Shown one piece after another: positions 22,507-33,840 of a stretch of 64,000 nucleotides of DNA. The notes beneath the pieces were generated by a model, which saw nothing but the letters and a program-made list of their open reading frames with translations, searched no databases and had not been told where the DNA came from. The stretch spans positions 94,044,609-94,108,608 of the forward strand of contig OW121854.1 of the NCBI GenBank assembly GCA_933228895.1, written 5' to 3'. Positions within the stretch are counted from its first letter, which is position 1, and every line of letters begins with the position of its first letter. The stretch comes from Platycnemis pennipes. Lineage: Eukaryota > Arthropoda > Insecta > Odonata > Platycnemididae. The position numbers and the translations under genes were made by a program.

Positions 22507-22584
22507 TGCTAAAAATAACTGAGATCGCCCGTTTCATTTAAAATCTGCTAAAAATAACTGAGATCCCCCCGTTTCATTAAAAAT
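22507..22584. repeat. 39-bp tandem duplication
   Basis: Two adjacent units, 22507-22545 and 22546-22584, share TGCTAAAAATAACTGAGATC and then CCCGTTTCATT with two or three differences. A simple local duplication. Confidence 0.85.
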
Positions 22585-23394
22585 TTTCTTTCTACAACCT
22601 AATCCTGATACCCACTGAGTTATATTAAAACTTATAGTACCCGATTGGTAATGGTATTCATAGAAATTGAGGAAAACTTGGCAAGAAAAATTTTAATAAT
22701 GCCAGAAAAATTCTGCATTCATCTTAAAAGGAATCCATTACATGAAAAAATAAGTATTTGCACCTTGTGCAATAAACCACCTTAATACTCTACTTCGTTT
22801 CAAATGTCTGCCTTGGGGCCTATCGTACACAATTACAAATTTTAGGGAATGTGATGATTTTACCCTCCGTACTTCTTAATTCCGTAGGCTAAATGACATA
22901 CCATTCTCGGATCATGACACGCGTCATCATACTGTCCATCGCATGCTTGATACAGTCATAATATTCTAATAAGTGCTTCCCAAGGCCCTCAGATAACCGA
23001 GAAATTGGAGCTGTCATTGACAATAATCAATAAGACTCATAACAACCGGAGGGCGTTCAATAATTCACAAAAATGATGTCAACGCTCAATGAATAGCGGA
23101 GAAATGCAACCTGTATTAGACCCAACATATTAATAGGGCGAGGGTCTGCAATATACAAGCCCAAGTCAAGCATAAAAGTAAGAGAATGAAGCGGAAAACG
23201 TTACAAGCGGTCGTGCGAGCAAGAGTAGAAAGCAAGACAATTTGTGCAGTGGAATGGTAGTACTTCTTGCACGCTCATTTCACTTCTTTTACGCTCAAAG
23301 AAAATGTTAAAACATATCAAAATTAGGCTATAAGAAACTGTAAGGAAAACGGCTGCCAAGGAATACTGGACATGGATAGTGTAAAAAGAACAGG
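22585..23394. other. AT-rich unassigned stretch
   Basis: No supported features. The 95-codon minus-strand frame ending at 23201 lies in purine-rich (plus-strand) DNA and has no domain. Confidence 0.4.
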
Positions 23395-23600
23395 AGGTAA
23401 TAGAAAATGGCAGAGGAAGTGGAAAGGCAAAGTAACCTAAGTTTATCGAAGGCCGTTGGAGAGGGTAGAATGTCGGGGAAGAAGACAAGAGGTAGAAAAA
23501 AATAGGCTTTATTGAGATCTGAATGGGGAATAAGAACTATACTGTAGTGAAAAGTAAGATATCACTGGAAAAGTCATGCTAACAATTGTCGAAAGATTGA
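23395..23600 (+). mobile_element. LINE-A 3' remnant
   Basis: The reading LSKAVGEGRMSGKKTRGRKK corresponds to the family segment (L)MKTIVEGKVNGKNGKGRPR. The flanks are strongly decayed. Assigned only by similarity to the other copies in the window. Confidence 0.45.
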
Positions 23601-24060
23601 AAAGAGTTCAAGTTGTCCATTAAATCCTACCCTGACCTTTACAAACCCAACCTCTGTATCTACCATGAGTAGTAGACGGGGTGACAAAGTCATATGAATC
23701 CTAGGGGCGTAGAAAATAGGTTGATGGTGAAATATATGTTAAAGATTTAGCTCAGAAGATATTGAAGCTATTTTATCCTGATTCGAAATAAATAAAAGCT
23801 TGTGAGATAATACTGATACGATGAAATATTGGAAAGACTTATTTTATCCAACTTAGGTATCGATTCTTTTCAAGAGAATGAAGAGAATTTATATTTTTAA
23901 ATGGTATATTGATTCCTAGAGGAAACAACAATTTGAAAGGAAATTGGAAGAAAAGAATAAGCATATAAGTTTACGAAGTACCACTTTATCAACGAATGCT
24001 GAGAACTAGGGGTGTGTACAGTTAGAAATCACTCCCAAAGCTAATACCTAATGGATAATT

Positions 24061-25038
24061 TAGATAACGGTATTTTAACATAAAATTTACCTTAAAGTGT
24101 AAAAATTACATAACTTAAAAAAAGAAAGGAAATATAAGTTACGTTGCCAAGAATTTAGGTATTCAGGAAATAACATTTTATCTCTGAATTTATTAAAAAA
24201 GCAAGAGTTGAAATAAACCGCGGCATTGGCACTCGCCTTTTTAACATTATCCAAGATGGAATTGTGTGAGTCAATGAGATTGGCAATTTCCTTAAGTGTA
24301 AGAAGTCTGAGAAGAAGGAAAAAATGAAAGCATATATGTGAGGTAATAAAGGAGGGAAAAGACAATGTTGAATGGCAGTGAAGGATGAACAGAAACATCT
24401 ATGTGAAGAAGGAAATTGGAAGCAATTGAGACGCTAGGCAAGATAAGAACGATGAAGATCAACTGAATGGTTGATAGTAAGATGCTTGCCTTCGTTGGGG
24501 GAGGATGAGTTTCGTTGAAACCTTTACGCAGGGAGGAAAGCGAACTCATAATAGGAAATATTGCACGGCCATGTAATCTCCGGGAGGCAATAAAGGGAAG
24601 AGGAATGAATAGCAGGGCCTACACAGGAGGACCATGAATGGACCAGAACGTCGAGATGATTGTGAAAAATGCTAGGAGAAGGGGACCAGAAGGAAAACTC
24701 CAAAGATCAGGGCCAAGAAAAGATCTGAAGGGAAAGCAACTCCGCCTACGTTGCCATTTGATAAATTCTCGCAAAGAAAAGTTTTTTTTGTCGATTTTCA
24801 AACACAGATACGGAGAAAATATCACACCAACGACGATTTTTCAAAGCGTATTAATACAACATTTTGCGACCTCTTGGAGGCTAAGGAAGTCAAGCTACAC
24901 GAGTGATTGGTGAGATGCAAAAAATATCTTAGCAAAAAAAAACATCAATTACTTTCCCTACGAGTACTAAAGGTGAAAAGTTCTTGGCTAGATAAAGGTA
25001 TTTTAACATCAAATTTACCTTAAACTGTAAAAAATGCC
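24061..25038. repeat. Pair of 50-bp direct repeats 930 bp apart
   Basis: 24061-24110 and 24989-25038 both read TAGATAA(C/A)GGTATTTTAA then CAT(A/C)AAATTTACCTTAAA and TGTAAAAA, differing at a handful of bases. The 880 bp between contain no recognisable coding. Possible readings are very short LTR-like ends, a past tandem duplication, or two copies of a short dispersed word. A related word occurs at about 54730. Confidence 0.6.
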
Positions 25039-25384
25039 ATGTTAAACCACGAATGTTAAACGTTATACCACCATGTTATCCTTCGAATTATATTCAACGT
25101 TTCAAAAGACTGCTCGTACATTTTCATCAGAGGTACATATGAAAAATGATCGTCCAAGTTTGAATACCTACTGAAACCATCATTCTGATTTTTTGGAGGG
25201 TGGAATTTCGATCTGGCGATAACCGAAAGGATGAAACGTAATCCTTGTGTTACGAACCACCTTTGGAATGGGATTTCAAGAGGTACAAAGAATTTACACA
25301 AAATCATGTTCAAAATTGCTCTTTGGAACCGGACCTTGATGACTTTATTTGCTTGTTGACCCGAATAACTTGTTTGAGTGGCAT
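25039..25384. other. Unassigned
   Basis: AT-rich. An 85-codon minus-strand frame at 25056-25313 is unrecognised. Confidence 0.4.
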
Positions 25385-25895
25385 CATTACGTACTTAATG
25401 TAGAAATGGATAAGTTGTCTGGAGTTGTTTGGTCGTTTAAGAGAAACACCAATTTTCGCCAACGTTTCGCCTCTTTATTGCGGCTTCATCAGGGCTATTT
25501 GATTCACAAAGTAAGTTTTCACATTTTCATTTTTTTTACAGACTTTAAATCAGAATTTATATAGATTAAGATAGATTAAATTTAATCAGACTTTAAATAG
25601 ATCAGAATTTAAAGAGAGGAAAAAAAATGATTGCAGAGCAATCTTGTTACATACCTTTTGGTGACAATTTTTTTTATAAACAACAACAACAATTTTACGC
25701 TTCTTGGTTACATAATTTCATCACAAACTTTATTATATAAAAATCGAAAACAACCAAAACTTTAAAATTATAACATACAGAAAACCAAAACTTTAAAATT
25801 GGTGTTTCTCTTACACGACCAAACAACTCCAGACAACTTATCCATTTTTACATAAATAAAGTGGTCGATAACATACTTCATTACGTACTTAATGT
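25385..25895 (-). mobile_element. Small retroelement-like insertion with hammerhead-like motif
   Basis: The element is bounded by the 16-17-bp direct repeat CATTACGTACTTAATGT at 25385-25401 and 25879-25895, which looks like a long target duplication. Inside, 58-bp inverted arms lie at 25400-25457 and 25794-25851 (about 56 of 58 matched). On the minus strand 25464-25492 carries CTGATGA, a GCC/GGC stem, then GAAAC, the order of the hammerhead ribozyme core, with one extra A after CTGATGA. Penelope-like elements and other small non-autonomous retroelements carry such cores in terminal repeats. No reverse transcriptase is present. I could not draw a convincing stem I, so catalysis is unproven. 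Confidence 0.5.
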
Positions 25896-26640
25896 TATGG
25901 TCAAAACTAATGTTGTGCTTAGCTACCTCAAATTTTTCAGGTTGCCCAAACCTAAAATTCTTATGGTGTTTATTTCAGTCTTGCGACAATACTTTGGAAC
26001 ATCTCTCCCACATATTAGCCACATTTAAGGGTTCTGGACTCAAGGAGGTTAGAATGAACTGGAGGAGGCATTGATGCTGATTTGCGATGCCAGCCGCCGT
26101 CTTGGTGTGCGTGAACACTAGCTTACTACCGGAGATACTCCTACGGATGAATTTGTACGAGGTAAAACTCAGAGCAGTAAGATGAATGATGGAATACATT
26201 TTTTCAATTAGTCAATAAAACAGAGAAAAATGCAAACACGCCAAAGACAGCCAGATATTTGGTAAAAAATAGGTCAAATTCGAAGCAGTTATTTGGAATT
26301 AAATTAACTTCTAGGACAATAAAATGGATTGATAACTTAAATAGTCTTAAGAAGATTAGATGCTCCCGTTGCGATGCAATTAGTATACGCTTTCATAGTT
26401 ATTTATGTTTTACTATACATGCACTCTCTTTAAGACGCCGTATAAAACACAATGATTTTTTATGGGTGTTTTCTAGTCTGTTTCCGCACTGATAGGCGCC
26501 TCAGACTGGGAGGAAAGGTATAAGGATAGGGATGGAAGGGATGGGGGCACAAAATGTTTGTACAGAGCAGGTGAGGACTAAGTACCTTCCTAATAACCTT
26601 CCTAAGCACCCATTCTGGCTCACTCGTCAGCCATAGGCTA
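25896..26640. other. Unassigned
   Basis: No recognisable gene. Small frames at 25975-26199 (-) and 26259-26492 (+) lack signatures. Confidence 0.4.
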
Positions 26641-27411
26641 GTACCGTAGAGGGCTCACTGCATAGGGCAAAATTGTTACATGTTTTGGACGTAGTACAGG
26701 AAGGTTTCCATAGATGACGTGGAAGAATTTTTTTGCGTTACGCCACAAACGATATATATCGCTTCCATTGCTTTCGTTTTTCTAATCGAATTAAGCGGCA
26801 CAATCGGAATGTCTTGTAGCCTGCTCCATATTTTCCTTGCAGCGGTGGATTACGTGTTTTTTAATAAATTACCAGATATTTCATTTAAATTTTTAATTTT
26901 TTTCTAAATGAAATAGCAGCACATAACATATAAATAAGTTAAGCTATTGTTGTAGTTTTGTTATTTTATTATAAGGGTGCAATATGCCTTTACCTAATGT
27001 CAACAGTTATACGGACAAGTTAATATTACTCTCACAAGTAAAGCAAATATATCTTATCACAGGAGAAATTCCTTATTGTTTCATGAAAATCACATAATCC
27101 ATCGTTGCAAGGAGCAGACGGAGCAAACTACATCACACAAATCGATTTTTCCGCTTAAGTTGAATAAAGAAAGAAAGCAATGGAAGCGATATCTATCGTT
27201 TGTGACGTGAGGCGAAAAATTCTTGCCACACCATCTATGGAAAACTTCCAGTACTACATCCAAAGCGTATAACAGTTTTTCCCTGTCATCTATCGTTTGT
27301 GACGTGACGCGAAAAATTCTTGCAACACCATCTATGGAAATCTTCCAGTACTACACCCTAGCGTATAACAGTTTTTCCCTATACGGTGAGCCCTCTATAT
27401 TATACTTACTC
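26641..27411. mobile_element. Foldback element with long TIRs, Mutator-like (copy B)
   Basis: The left arm (about 26648-26790: GAGGGCTCACTGCATAGGGC, then TTTCCATAGATG and CGCTTCCATTGCTTTCG) is inverted in the right arm (about 27160-27411). The centre also matches copy A at 508-1146 (for example TTGCAAGGAGCAG and TAAGCTATTGTTGTAG). The right arm carries a tandem duplication of about 97 bp (27191-27287 and 27288-27384), absent from copy A. The extreme left end is eroded, so no target duplication can be named. Open frames here are by-products of the arms. Confidence 0.7.
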
Positions 27412-28146
27412 AATGCCAGTGCGCAAATGCCTCCTTCATTGCATTCCAACCCCTTTGATCAGAATAGACACCAGGAACCATTGGGTCATATTGGGTCATT
27501 CCACCCTAAAGATCACGGCAAGTTCTGCAAAATTCATGCGTGGGGAACACGCCTTGCCCCCTGTGGCAACTCTACCAAATTTACCCCTGATTGGAGAATA
27601 GTGGAGGAAGAAACGCGCTCCAAATTCAAGGAAGGATGTGGGTCAGGAGATGGTGGCGGAGAGCATAAACTCGGGATCGTTGAATCGTAGGGAATGGGTG
27701 ATGGTATATGGTGATGGAGTAGCATGGTAGACGGTAGGAGGAGCTCAATAGGGCACCACTGAGTCTCCCCGGAAGGAGTTCTCTCAAGTGGAATGAATGA
27801 GGAGGGGGTTGAGCATTAAGCAAGCAGAAAAAGTAGGACCAAAGAGAGAAAGCAGAAGAGCGGATGAGCAGACCAAAGAAGAGGGAACCCATTTGGGGGA
27901 AAAGTAGCCGGATAAAGGTTTTTTTTAGAAGATAAAACGGTGTTACGGTTAGTTAATTTGGACGATATCCTTACCACCGGTTACTGAATCAATACGTCAG
28001 AGCAGTGTATTAGAACAGGGGAGATTTATGTGCTTCTTCACCCGATCTCGTACGCCTATCGGAAAAATAATATCGTTACGCATCCTTATTATCGGTACAG
28101 CCGTATTAACAGTTTTAATGCAGTAAAATACAAATAAAAATTTCAA
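27412..28146. other. GC-richer, purine-skewed block 4 and flank
   Basis: From about 27590 to 27900 the plus strand is rich in G and A (GGAAGGATGTGGGTCAGGAG). Overlapping open frames on both strands (27223-27690 +, 27534-27725 - and 27626-27892 -) follow from low stop density and share no known domain. 27900-28146 is AT-rich. Confidence 0.4.
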
Positions 28147-28450
28147 GGAGGTCGCTTTAGTGCAGTGGCTTGATTTCTGGCCTCCAATGCTGAGGACCCG
28201 AGCTCGTCTCTTGCCAGTTGTATAGATTTTTCAGTGGTAAACCGGTCCCTACTGGAGTGCTAAGTAGAGAGAATTACCAGTCCATTGATTCGTCCGTAGG
28301 AAGGTCCGTGGAATCCTTAACATCTTGCGTGAACAGGAAGCTGAGGCCGATGTTTCTCTCCACTTCCTAAATATCCATACCTCTCCCCAAATACACACGT
28401 GCCCTAAATGATGCAAATATACTTACGCCCCCCCTAGTAAACACAAATAC
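28147..28450 (+). mobile_element. Old SINE copy
   Basis: Degraded head (GGTCGCTTTAGTGCAGTGGC), body (TTTTTCAGTGGTAAACCGGT and CGTCCGTAGGAAGGTCCGTG) and tail (ATGATGCAAATATACTTACG), in family order. The B box is corrupted (GAGCTCGTCTC). Diverged at many positions. Confidence 0.7.
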
Positions 28451-29399
28451 AAATTCAAAACGTGGATAACCACGATATTAAAATATAAAAAATCGACAAC
28501 TTGTTCTTATATCTATCAACATTTTATTGGCGCTTGTGTGAGCATTATTTTAAGCTACAGCAACGTATTTGTATGTGGCGGTATAAACTGATGCAATCGC
28601 TCGAGTACAAAAGCAAATTTTCATCTTCTCAAAGTATGCGCTCGCAGCAACATGCTGCTGGATGTTTTCTACAAATTGACCATTAACATAATGAAAATGG
28701 CTAATTAATCCGTATTTCTAGCTTTATAAAACATTATTTGTCCCACGAAGATTGCAAGGAAAATAGTAATCAAGTAATTACCTATGAAATTTTGTTAGGA
28801 CTGCCAAGCCAGATGAAGTTGTCACATCTTTCACGCAAAGCAAAAGTGACCAACAGCTCTGAACGTAAGAGTGACTCAAATTTCACACTGAACGTTGGTA
28901 AAACCAGAAGTGATATAAAGAAACTGCTGGTGAAGCCCATCTATTGCTGGAAATGGAAGGATATGGTTTAAAAAAATTCAAGACACAAGTTTTTCATGGA
29001 AATAATTCTTAAAATTGAAAGTCCGAGAGCATAATCAGGAGAGCAGAGAAGAACTTGGGTGGGTGGTGATATGATTATGCTTGGTGTCATATTAATTGGG
29101 TCTCAAGACCTAGGAAAGGTTCTAGAGCAGGAAAAGAAGTCAGACCACAAGAGGCTCCACAATGATTTGATCCTAGAGCCCATCGCGAAGTAAGTACCTT
29201 TCTTCTCAGTTCCCAAATTAAGATATCGAGGTCATAGAGAAAACTTTACTGCCAAAAAGTTAATTAACAAAGGGATAAAAATAAAGATGGGTATTTAAAA
29301 ATATTTAACCTAAATTACAACTACCACAGGGAGTATAGAATGGAATAATAGTACTTTTTCCCGCATTCCTTTCACCAATTTGATTGAGAAAGAGCTTCG
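28451..29399. other. Unassigned, with a weak open frame pair
   Basis: Two successive plus-strand frames, 28501-28686 and 28738-28971, have a somewhat protein-like composition (Lys/Ser-rich in the second), but no domain, no convincing start and an intervening stop-rich gap. I cannot call a gene. Confidence 0.35.
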
Positions 29400-29960
29400 G
29401 GAGTGGAAGAAATAGCTCGAGAGGACAATTCAAATCTCAAAATCTCAACGGCAAATCGGAAGGAAACAGCGGCGCTGCTGCGGCAGGAACTCCACGTGCT
29501 CCTCAAGATGGCATTGAGCAGTTTTCAATTGTCAGCACTCCTTAGCATGCCATCCAATTCTCTCCCCGGTGGAGGGAGAAAGAGGAAGAGAGCTCTTGTG
29601 CACCTCTCCCATTTGAAAAACGATTGAGACGAGTGACTATTAAATTACGCTCGGGAGCGAAGGGGGAGAGGGGGAATGAAATTCCAGAATTTCAATCGGA
29701 CCCCTCTCATGCCTCCTCTTCAGTCGAGGGGGAACAATTTCGCATTCCGGCAAAGAAATCTGTTCCGTCGGTGGAGAGGAAAGAAAGGTTTCGTGAAGGC
29801 CATGCAGCGAGGGGGTCGGCCGTAATTTACCGGCGACCGGCGACCTCTTCCGAGAGAGTGCGAGCGACTGAGCCGGAGGAATAGACCAGTCGGCCTCTTA
29901 AACCAAACACCTTCCTTCCCCTTTCTCTCTCTCTCTATAACTCCAACCATTTCCCATTTT
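29400..29960. other. GC-richer block 5 (CpG- and purine-rich)
   Basis: A CpG-containing block with plus-strand G/A bias (GGGAGCGAAGGGGGAGAGGG), ending in a short CT microsatellite (TCTCTCTCTCTCT near 29922-29935). Open frames at 29403-29627 and 29624-29884 (+) and 29720-29950 (-) are unrecognised. Candidate regulatory island or repeat relic. Confidence 0.4.
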
Positions 29961-31089
29961 CATGGCGGTTGGATCGTAAAATGAAAGACGCGCCATTTTA
30001 CCATATTTCAGACGCTTGTAAACAAAAGAACCCTCCACCAATTTCCTTAAGTAGAACCATACCTTTCAACACACTTTTACCTTAAATTGTGCTCAAATCT
30101 CTACAAAGTTTAAATGGCGTAAAATTGCCGTACAGTAGAGTACAGTTGCTCTTTAAAAGCACATTAACAAGTCATCTATACTTCACCCTACGAGTCGTGC
30201 GGCGACGTACGTAACCTCCTGTCACTATCCCTGTGTGCCACGGGTTTGCAGGTCAATATCCTTGAAGATGAGCTTTAGATAAAAAGATTTGTTAAATAAG
30301 AAAAGAGTGCAATGTTGATGAAAAAAATATAAGCACTTTCTTTGCGTCGTAGACATTAATTTGCATGGGAAAAACGAATCCTTTCATCTCTCGGTCTTAC
30401 AGATGATCATGTCCCACATCTTAATTTGTCACCTCTTTTTGTCCTGCTGATGTTGTGTAGGTGCAAAAATATGTCAGTAGTGTTAATAACAAATTAGTGC
30501 AATTTGAAGTAATCTTGCGAACAAGCCTAGTCTCTTTGGGTTTCCCAACCAAGCTTTTCCAAGCTCATCTCAATTAGCGAGTAATAATTTCTTTGCGTTC
30601 AAAAGAGTTTCTTACACAACTCGGCTCTTTCATTTGTATCTCATATAGTTTCCGAATCTAATCCACTGATACAGGCTTATTTATAAGTAATAACAGGAGG
30701 AGCAAATTCCTACTATAAATATAAAAAGAGATAAAATGCAATCATTTCTCATCACTGCAAAATGGCAATCAGCCACTCATTTCATTCTCTTCAATAAATT
30801 TAAAAATTGATTTGAAAATGATTAAGTTTAGATTGGAAGGAACAACATGCCATTATCCGTAGGAGCACCTAATATCCGTGTCTACGACTACTTATAGTTG
30901 TAGAATACGTTTTTAAGGTGATCCCACTAAAAATATTTCGCACCGTCTAACCGTTATTAACACTATGCGAAATCCTAAAACAAAATACAGACGCTCTTAG
31001 TGTCAATTATTCTGGGAATCTTTGGGTTGCCATGAGGGTACTTTACCGACAGGGCGATCCTGGGCGGTGTACAAGTAATACAAAATTTA
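29961..31089. other. AT-rich unassigned region
   Basis: No supported features. Several polyA/T stretches; no open frames of note. Confidence 0.45.
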
Positions 31090-31690
31090 AGGGGTAGGGT
31101 TGGTGTGAAGGCAAGAACACTGTGTTCACACTTAGAGAGGGCGGGTTCGCAACCCGGCGGTGATGGATATTTTTCATTGGTTTACCGGTCCCTGCTTGAA
31201 TGCTGCGTGGGGATCGGGTTGGTGTGGTGGCTAGAGTACTGGCCTATCATCCCGAGGGCCCGGGTTCGATTCCCGGCAGTGGCGGATTTTTCAGTGGAAA
31301 ATCGGTCCCCACTTGAGTGCCTAGTGGAGGGCATTTCAAGTTAAGTACTCCGTCCGTCGGATGGGACGTTAAGCCGTGGTCCCTTTGGCGCCTTTCATTA
31401 AGAGTAGGCTAATGCCGACGCCGGGTTTCTCTCCACCCTTCCTCCGTTCCCTGAAATCTCCTACCATTACCCAATTATCCCCACCTATCCTAAATGGCGC
31501 AAATGACCTCAGCTGTCGGTCGCCTCACCTAAAATAACCAAGTTGAATGCTGCGTGGAGAGCGCTTAGAGTATAGTACTTCGTCAATCGGATGGGACGTT
31601 GACTCTCCTCCCTTCCCCTTCAATTCCTGTCCTTCAAGCTTTTCTTTCGGAATGACGCGTCTTTTAGTGCCAGGATAGACTTGAAAGTAC
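31090..31690 (+). mobile_element. Older SINE split by a younger SINE
   Basis: The outer SINE has a head with GGTAGGGTTGGTGTGAAGGC and the B-box-like GGGTTCGCAACCC, then ATTTTTCATTGGTTTACCGG and CCCTGCTTGAATGCTGCGTG. It resumes at 31543 with its next body segment (CTTCGTCAATCGGATGGGAC). The interruption is the SINE at 31211-31542. The resumed part is degraded and its tail is unclear after about 31630. Confidence 0.75.
31196..31557 (+). mobile_element. Full-length SINE with 15-bp target duplication
   Basis: The best reference copy of the family in the window. The element is 31211-31542, flanked by TTGAATGCTGCGTGG at 31196-31210 and 31543-31557. The head starts GGATCGGGTTGGTGTGGTGG and has an A-box-like TGGTGTGGTGG and a perfect B box GGTTCGATTCC, so it derives from a tRNA and would be transcribed by RNA polymerase III. 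The body contains CTCCGTCCGTCGGATGGGAC and the tail CAGCTGTCGGTCGCCTCACC, ending AAAATAACCAA. The perfect duplication indicates a recent insertion. Confidence 0.95.
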
Positions 31691-32095
31691 AGATTAAAGT
31701 GTGCTAATCAGCTCCTCATGCTAAGGGTATAAAGAGCAATTGGAACAATTTTGACGATAAATTCACTCCTTTAATACCGTAATTTTATTTTTCGAAGGCA
31801 CAGGCATGTTGCATAGCGAAGATATTCATTTTTCTCTAGCGAAGGTTTTCATTTTTCTAGCTTTATGGAGTTAAGCTCAACCTCGTTATACATTACCAAT
31901 GAACGTTGAAAATTTGTTAAAATGTTCCATAATTCAATAGTAAAAAAATGAACAAAACGACCGTTTTCATCTTCAAGAGGACACTACCAGGTCGTCATTT
32001 TATTTTTCATTGCTAATTTAAGAAATTTAAAAAGTTTTTAAATCGATTTATTTTTACAAACTTGATTAAATTAAAATTGATGAATTTGTTTCCAC
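31691..32095. other. AT-rich unassigned stretch
   Basis: No supported features. Confidence 0.45.
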
Positions 32096-32750
32096 CCGGT
32101 GAACCGGACAGGCCAGCCTCTTTAAGAAAGGGGGAGAAGCAGTGAAAGGTGATCGGGCAGACTTAGAGGAGAGGGGGCTGGGACAGCCGTGAACGTGATC
32201 CTAGAATCTGAAGTGGAGGGGGAGGGAGGGGGAGAAGGCGGGGGGTGATGTGAGAAGGATCCATAAAAGAGAGGGTGAGAAAACGTCCTGTGGGAGAGTG
32301 AAACGAGGGTGGTGTGGCGGCACTGTCATTTCGGGCACGTTTATCGCCAGCCGTGGGAGGGGTTTAAGGAGAGAGAGAGTGGTGGGGGACTAAAGAGAGG
32401 TCCGTTTCCCCCTAATGACATCATCATCGGGTTTCCTTCTCATTGCGGCGCCCATTTTTGAAGGGGGTGAATGACGACAGAAATGGACCGTCCTAAAGCG
32501 GATCCTTTTTGCGGAGAATTGTTCGTCGACGTAGAGAAACCGCGAAGGGCGTCGTCGTTCCGAGATCGGCGACGCATCTCCTGAGGAGGATCAATATTTT
32601 ACGCTCGCATTGCGTAAATAGCTCAACGACCGAAACTAAAGGGTTTCGAACACCACCGAAGACAAGACGGTGACAAACGGGATGAGTTAATGGCTCGAGG
32701 AACGCCTCAATACACTCGCTGCCATTTTGAGTGAAGAGAAGGAGTGAATA
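32096..32750. other. GC-richer, purine-skewed block 6
   Basis: The longest purine-rich block on the plus strand at 32130-32420, with runs such as GGAGGGGGAGGGAGGGGGAG, grading into a CpG-rich section at 32450-32650. No open frame of interest. The G runs could form quadruplex structures on this strand. Confidence 0.45.
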
Positions 32751-33215
32751 TTACGTGAAAATTATTTAAGTATTTTGTGTAATTGAAAAAAAAAACTGAA
32801 ATAGTCCTCCCCAACTACGCATAGATAACTTGCGATGCCATATACAGCTCAATATACTATAATTTTCATTTAATTTTTTCCTTATCAAGCGTGATTATTT
32901 AAGTCTCTAGTAATTTTACAGAAACTTATTTATCGACACAACGTGTATTGATGTTTGAGTATCTTTATCTGAATACAGACCTGAGTCAGTCACCTTGAGA
33001 TGATGCTCAATCATCTAAACGCGCAATAATTAAGTTTTTAGAATTTAAAATTGAATCGAATGATTATAGATCGATTACACTACTTCATCCCTGTAATAGC
33101 TGTCTTATCAAGCATGTTTAAAATTTCTATGCCGTTGAAAAAATAAAATAAATGATAAAATATCTCTATCAAAAATTAATTTTCATTAAATCTGAAATCC
33201 AGTCATACTCAAGCA
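32751..33215. other. AT-rich unassigned stretch
   Basis: No supported features. Confidence 0.45.
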
Positions 33216-33840
33216 TACATCATCATCAACCATTGTCGTCAATTTTAATATTGGTCTAATGCAGCACTATAATCTTCTCACAGGCCAACCATTTCATATT
33301 CACATAATTCTTGTTTTTAGATCCTTCAGTATTTTTCCTGCATTGGTGTCTCACGCAAGGCTTACGTTTGATGTCATCCCAATCACTTTTCCCTCAACTA
33401 CTCTCTTCATTACACTAGCGTGTCTCATGATATGGCCGATTTGGTTATCTCGTCTCATTTTTAGAGTTTTAATCAGACGTACACATTTATTCACAGAACA
33501 CCTTCGTTTGGCTTATAGCGTGATCCGTAAAGGCCGCTTTACACGATACAAAATTTTGTACAATTTCTTGTACAAATGCTTGTATAAACTGAACGAAATT
33601 GTATGTTTGTTTGAATGGAATTAGAACAGGTTCTATTTCCCGTTCAGTCATTCAGACAATCTCACAAGCGTTCGTACAATTTGCCGCTTTACACGGTACA
33701 ATTTCCTTATACAAGAGTTTGTACAAGAAATTGTACAAAAAATTGTATCGTGTAAAGCGGCCTTAAGAAATAGTGATAGGTTTGATACGCTCGATGAATT
33801 GGATTGCTCAATGAAAACCATAGAGAAACCTTTGGAATAG
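33216..33840 (-). mobile_element. LINE-A 3' end split by a Harbinger-type MITE
   Basis: The minus strand reads RLIKTLKMRRDNQIGHIMRH then ASVMKRVVEGKVIG, the LINE-A C-terminal pattern, and ends at the family 3' tail (plus-strand CATCATCATCAACCATTGTC at 33221). Upstream coding-like sequence appears to continue on the far side of the MITE at 33528-33766 (KPNEGVL, corresponding to TNEEVLRR). Stops and shifts make it inactive. The MITE therefore inserted after this LINE. Confidence 0.65.
33528..33766. mobile_element. PIF/Harbinger-type MITE
   Basis: The 233-bp element at 33531-33763 has termini AGGCCGCTTTACACGATACA on the left and its reverse complement on the right, with homology continuing through TTGTACAATTTCTTGTACAA. 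It is flanked by TAA on both sides (33528-33530 and 33764-33766), matching the 3-bp TNA target of PIF/Harbinger elements. A third copy of the terminus (GCCGCTTTACACGGTACAAT) lies inside at 33683-33702 and makes an 80-bp hairpin with the right end. No coding capacity. Confidence 0.85.

Noticed and set aside
24061..25038. LTR retrotransposon
   Set aside because: The repeats are only about 50 bp, and there is no TG...CA edge, primer site or coding region.
27223..27690. 155-codon plus-strand frame
   Set aside because: It begins inside the duplicated arm of the Mutator-like element and runs into a low-stop block; no domain.
31211..31285. Functional tRNA gene
   Set aside because: The B box is perfect, but the sequence continues into the SINE body and has a target duplication; it is a SINE head.
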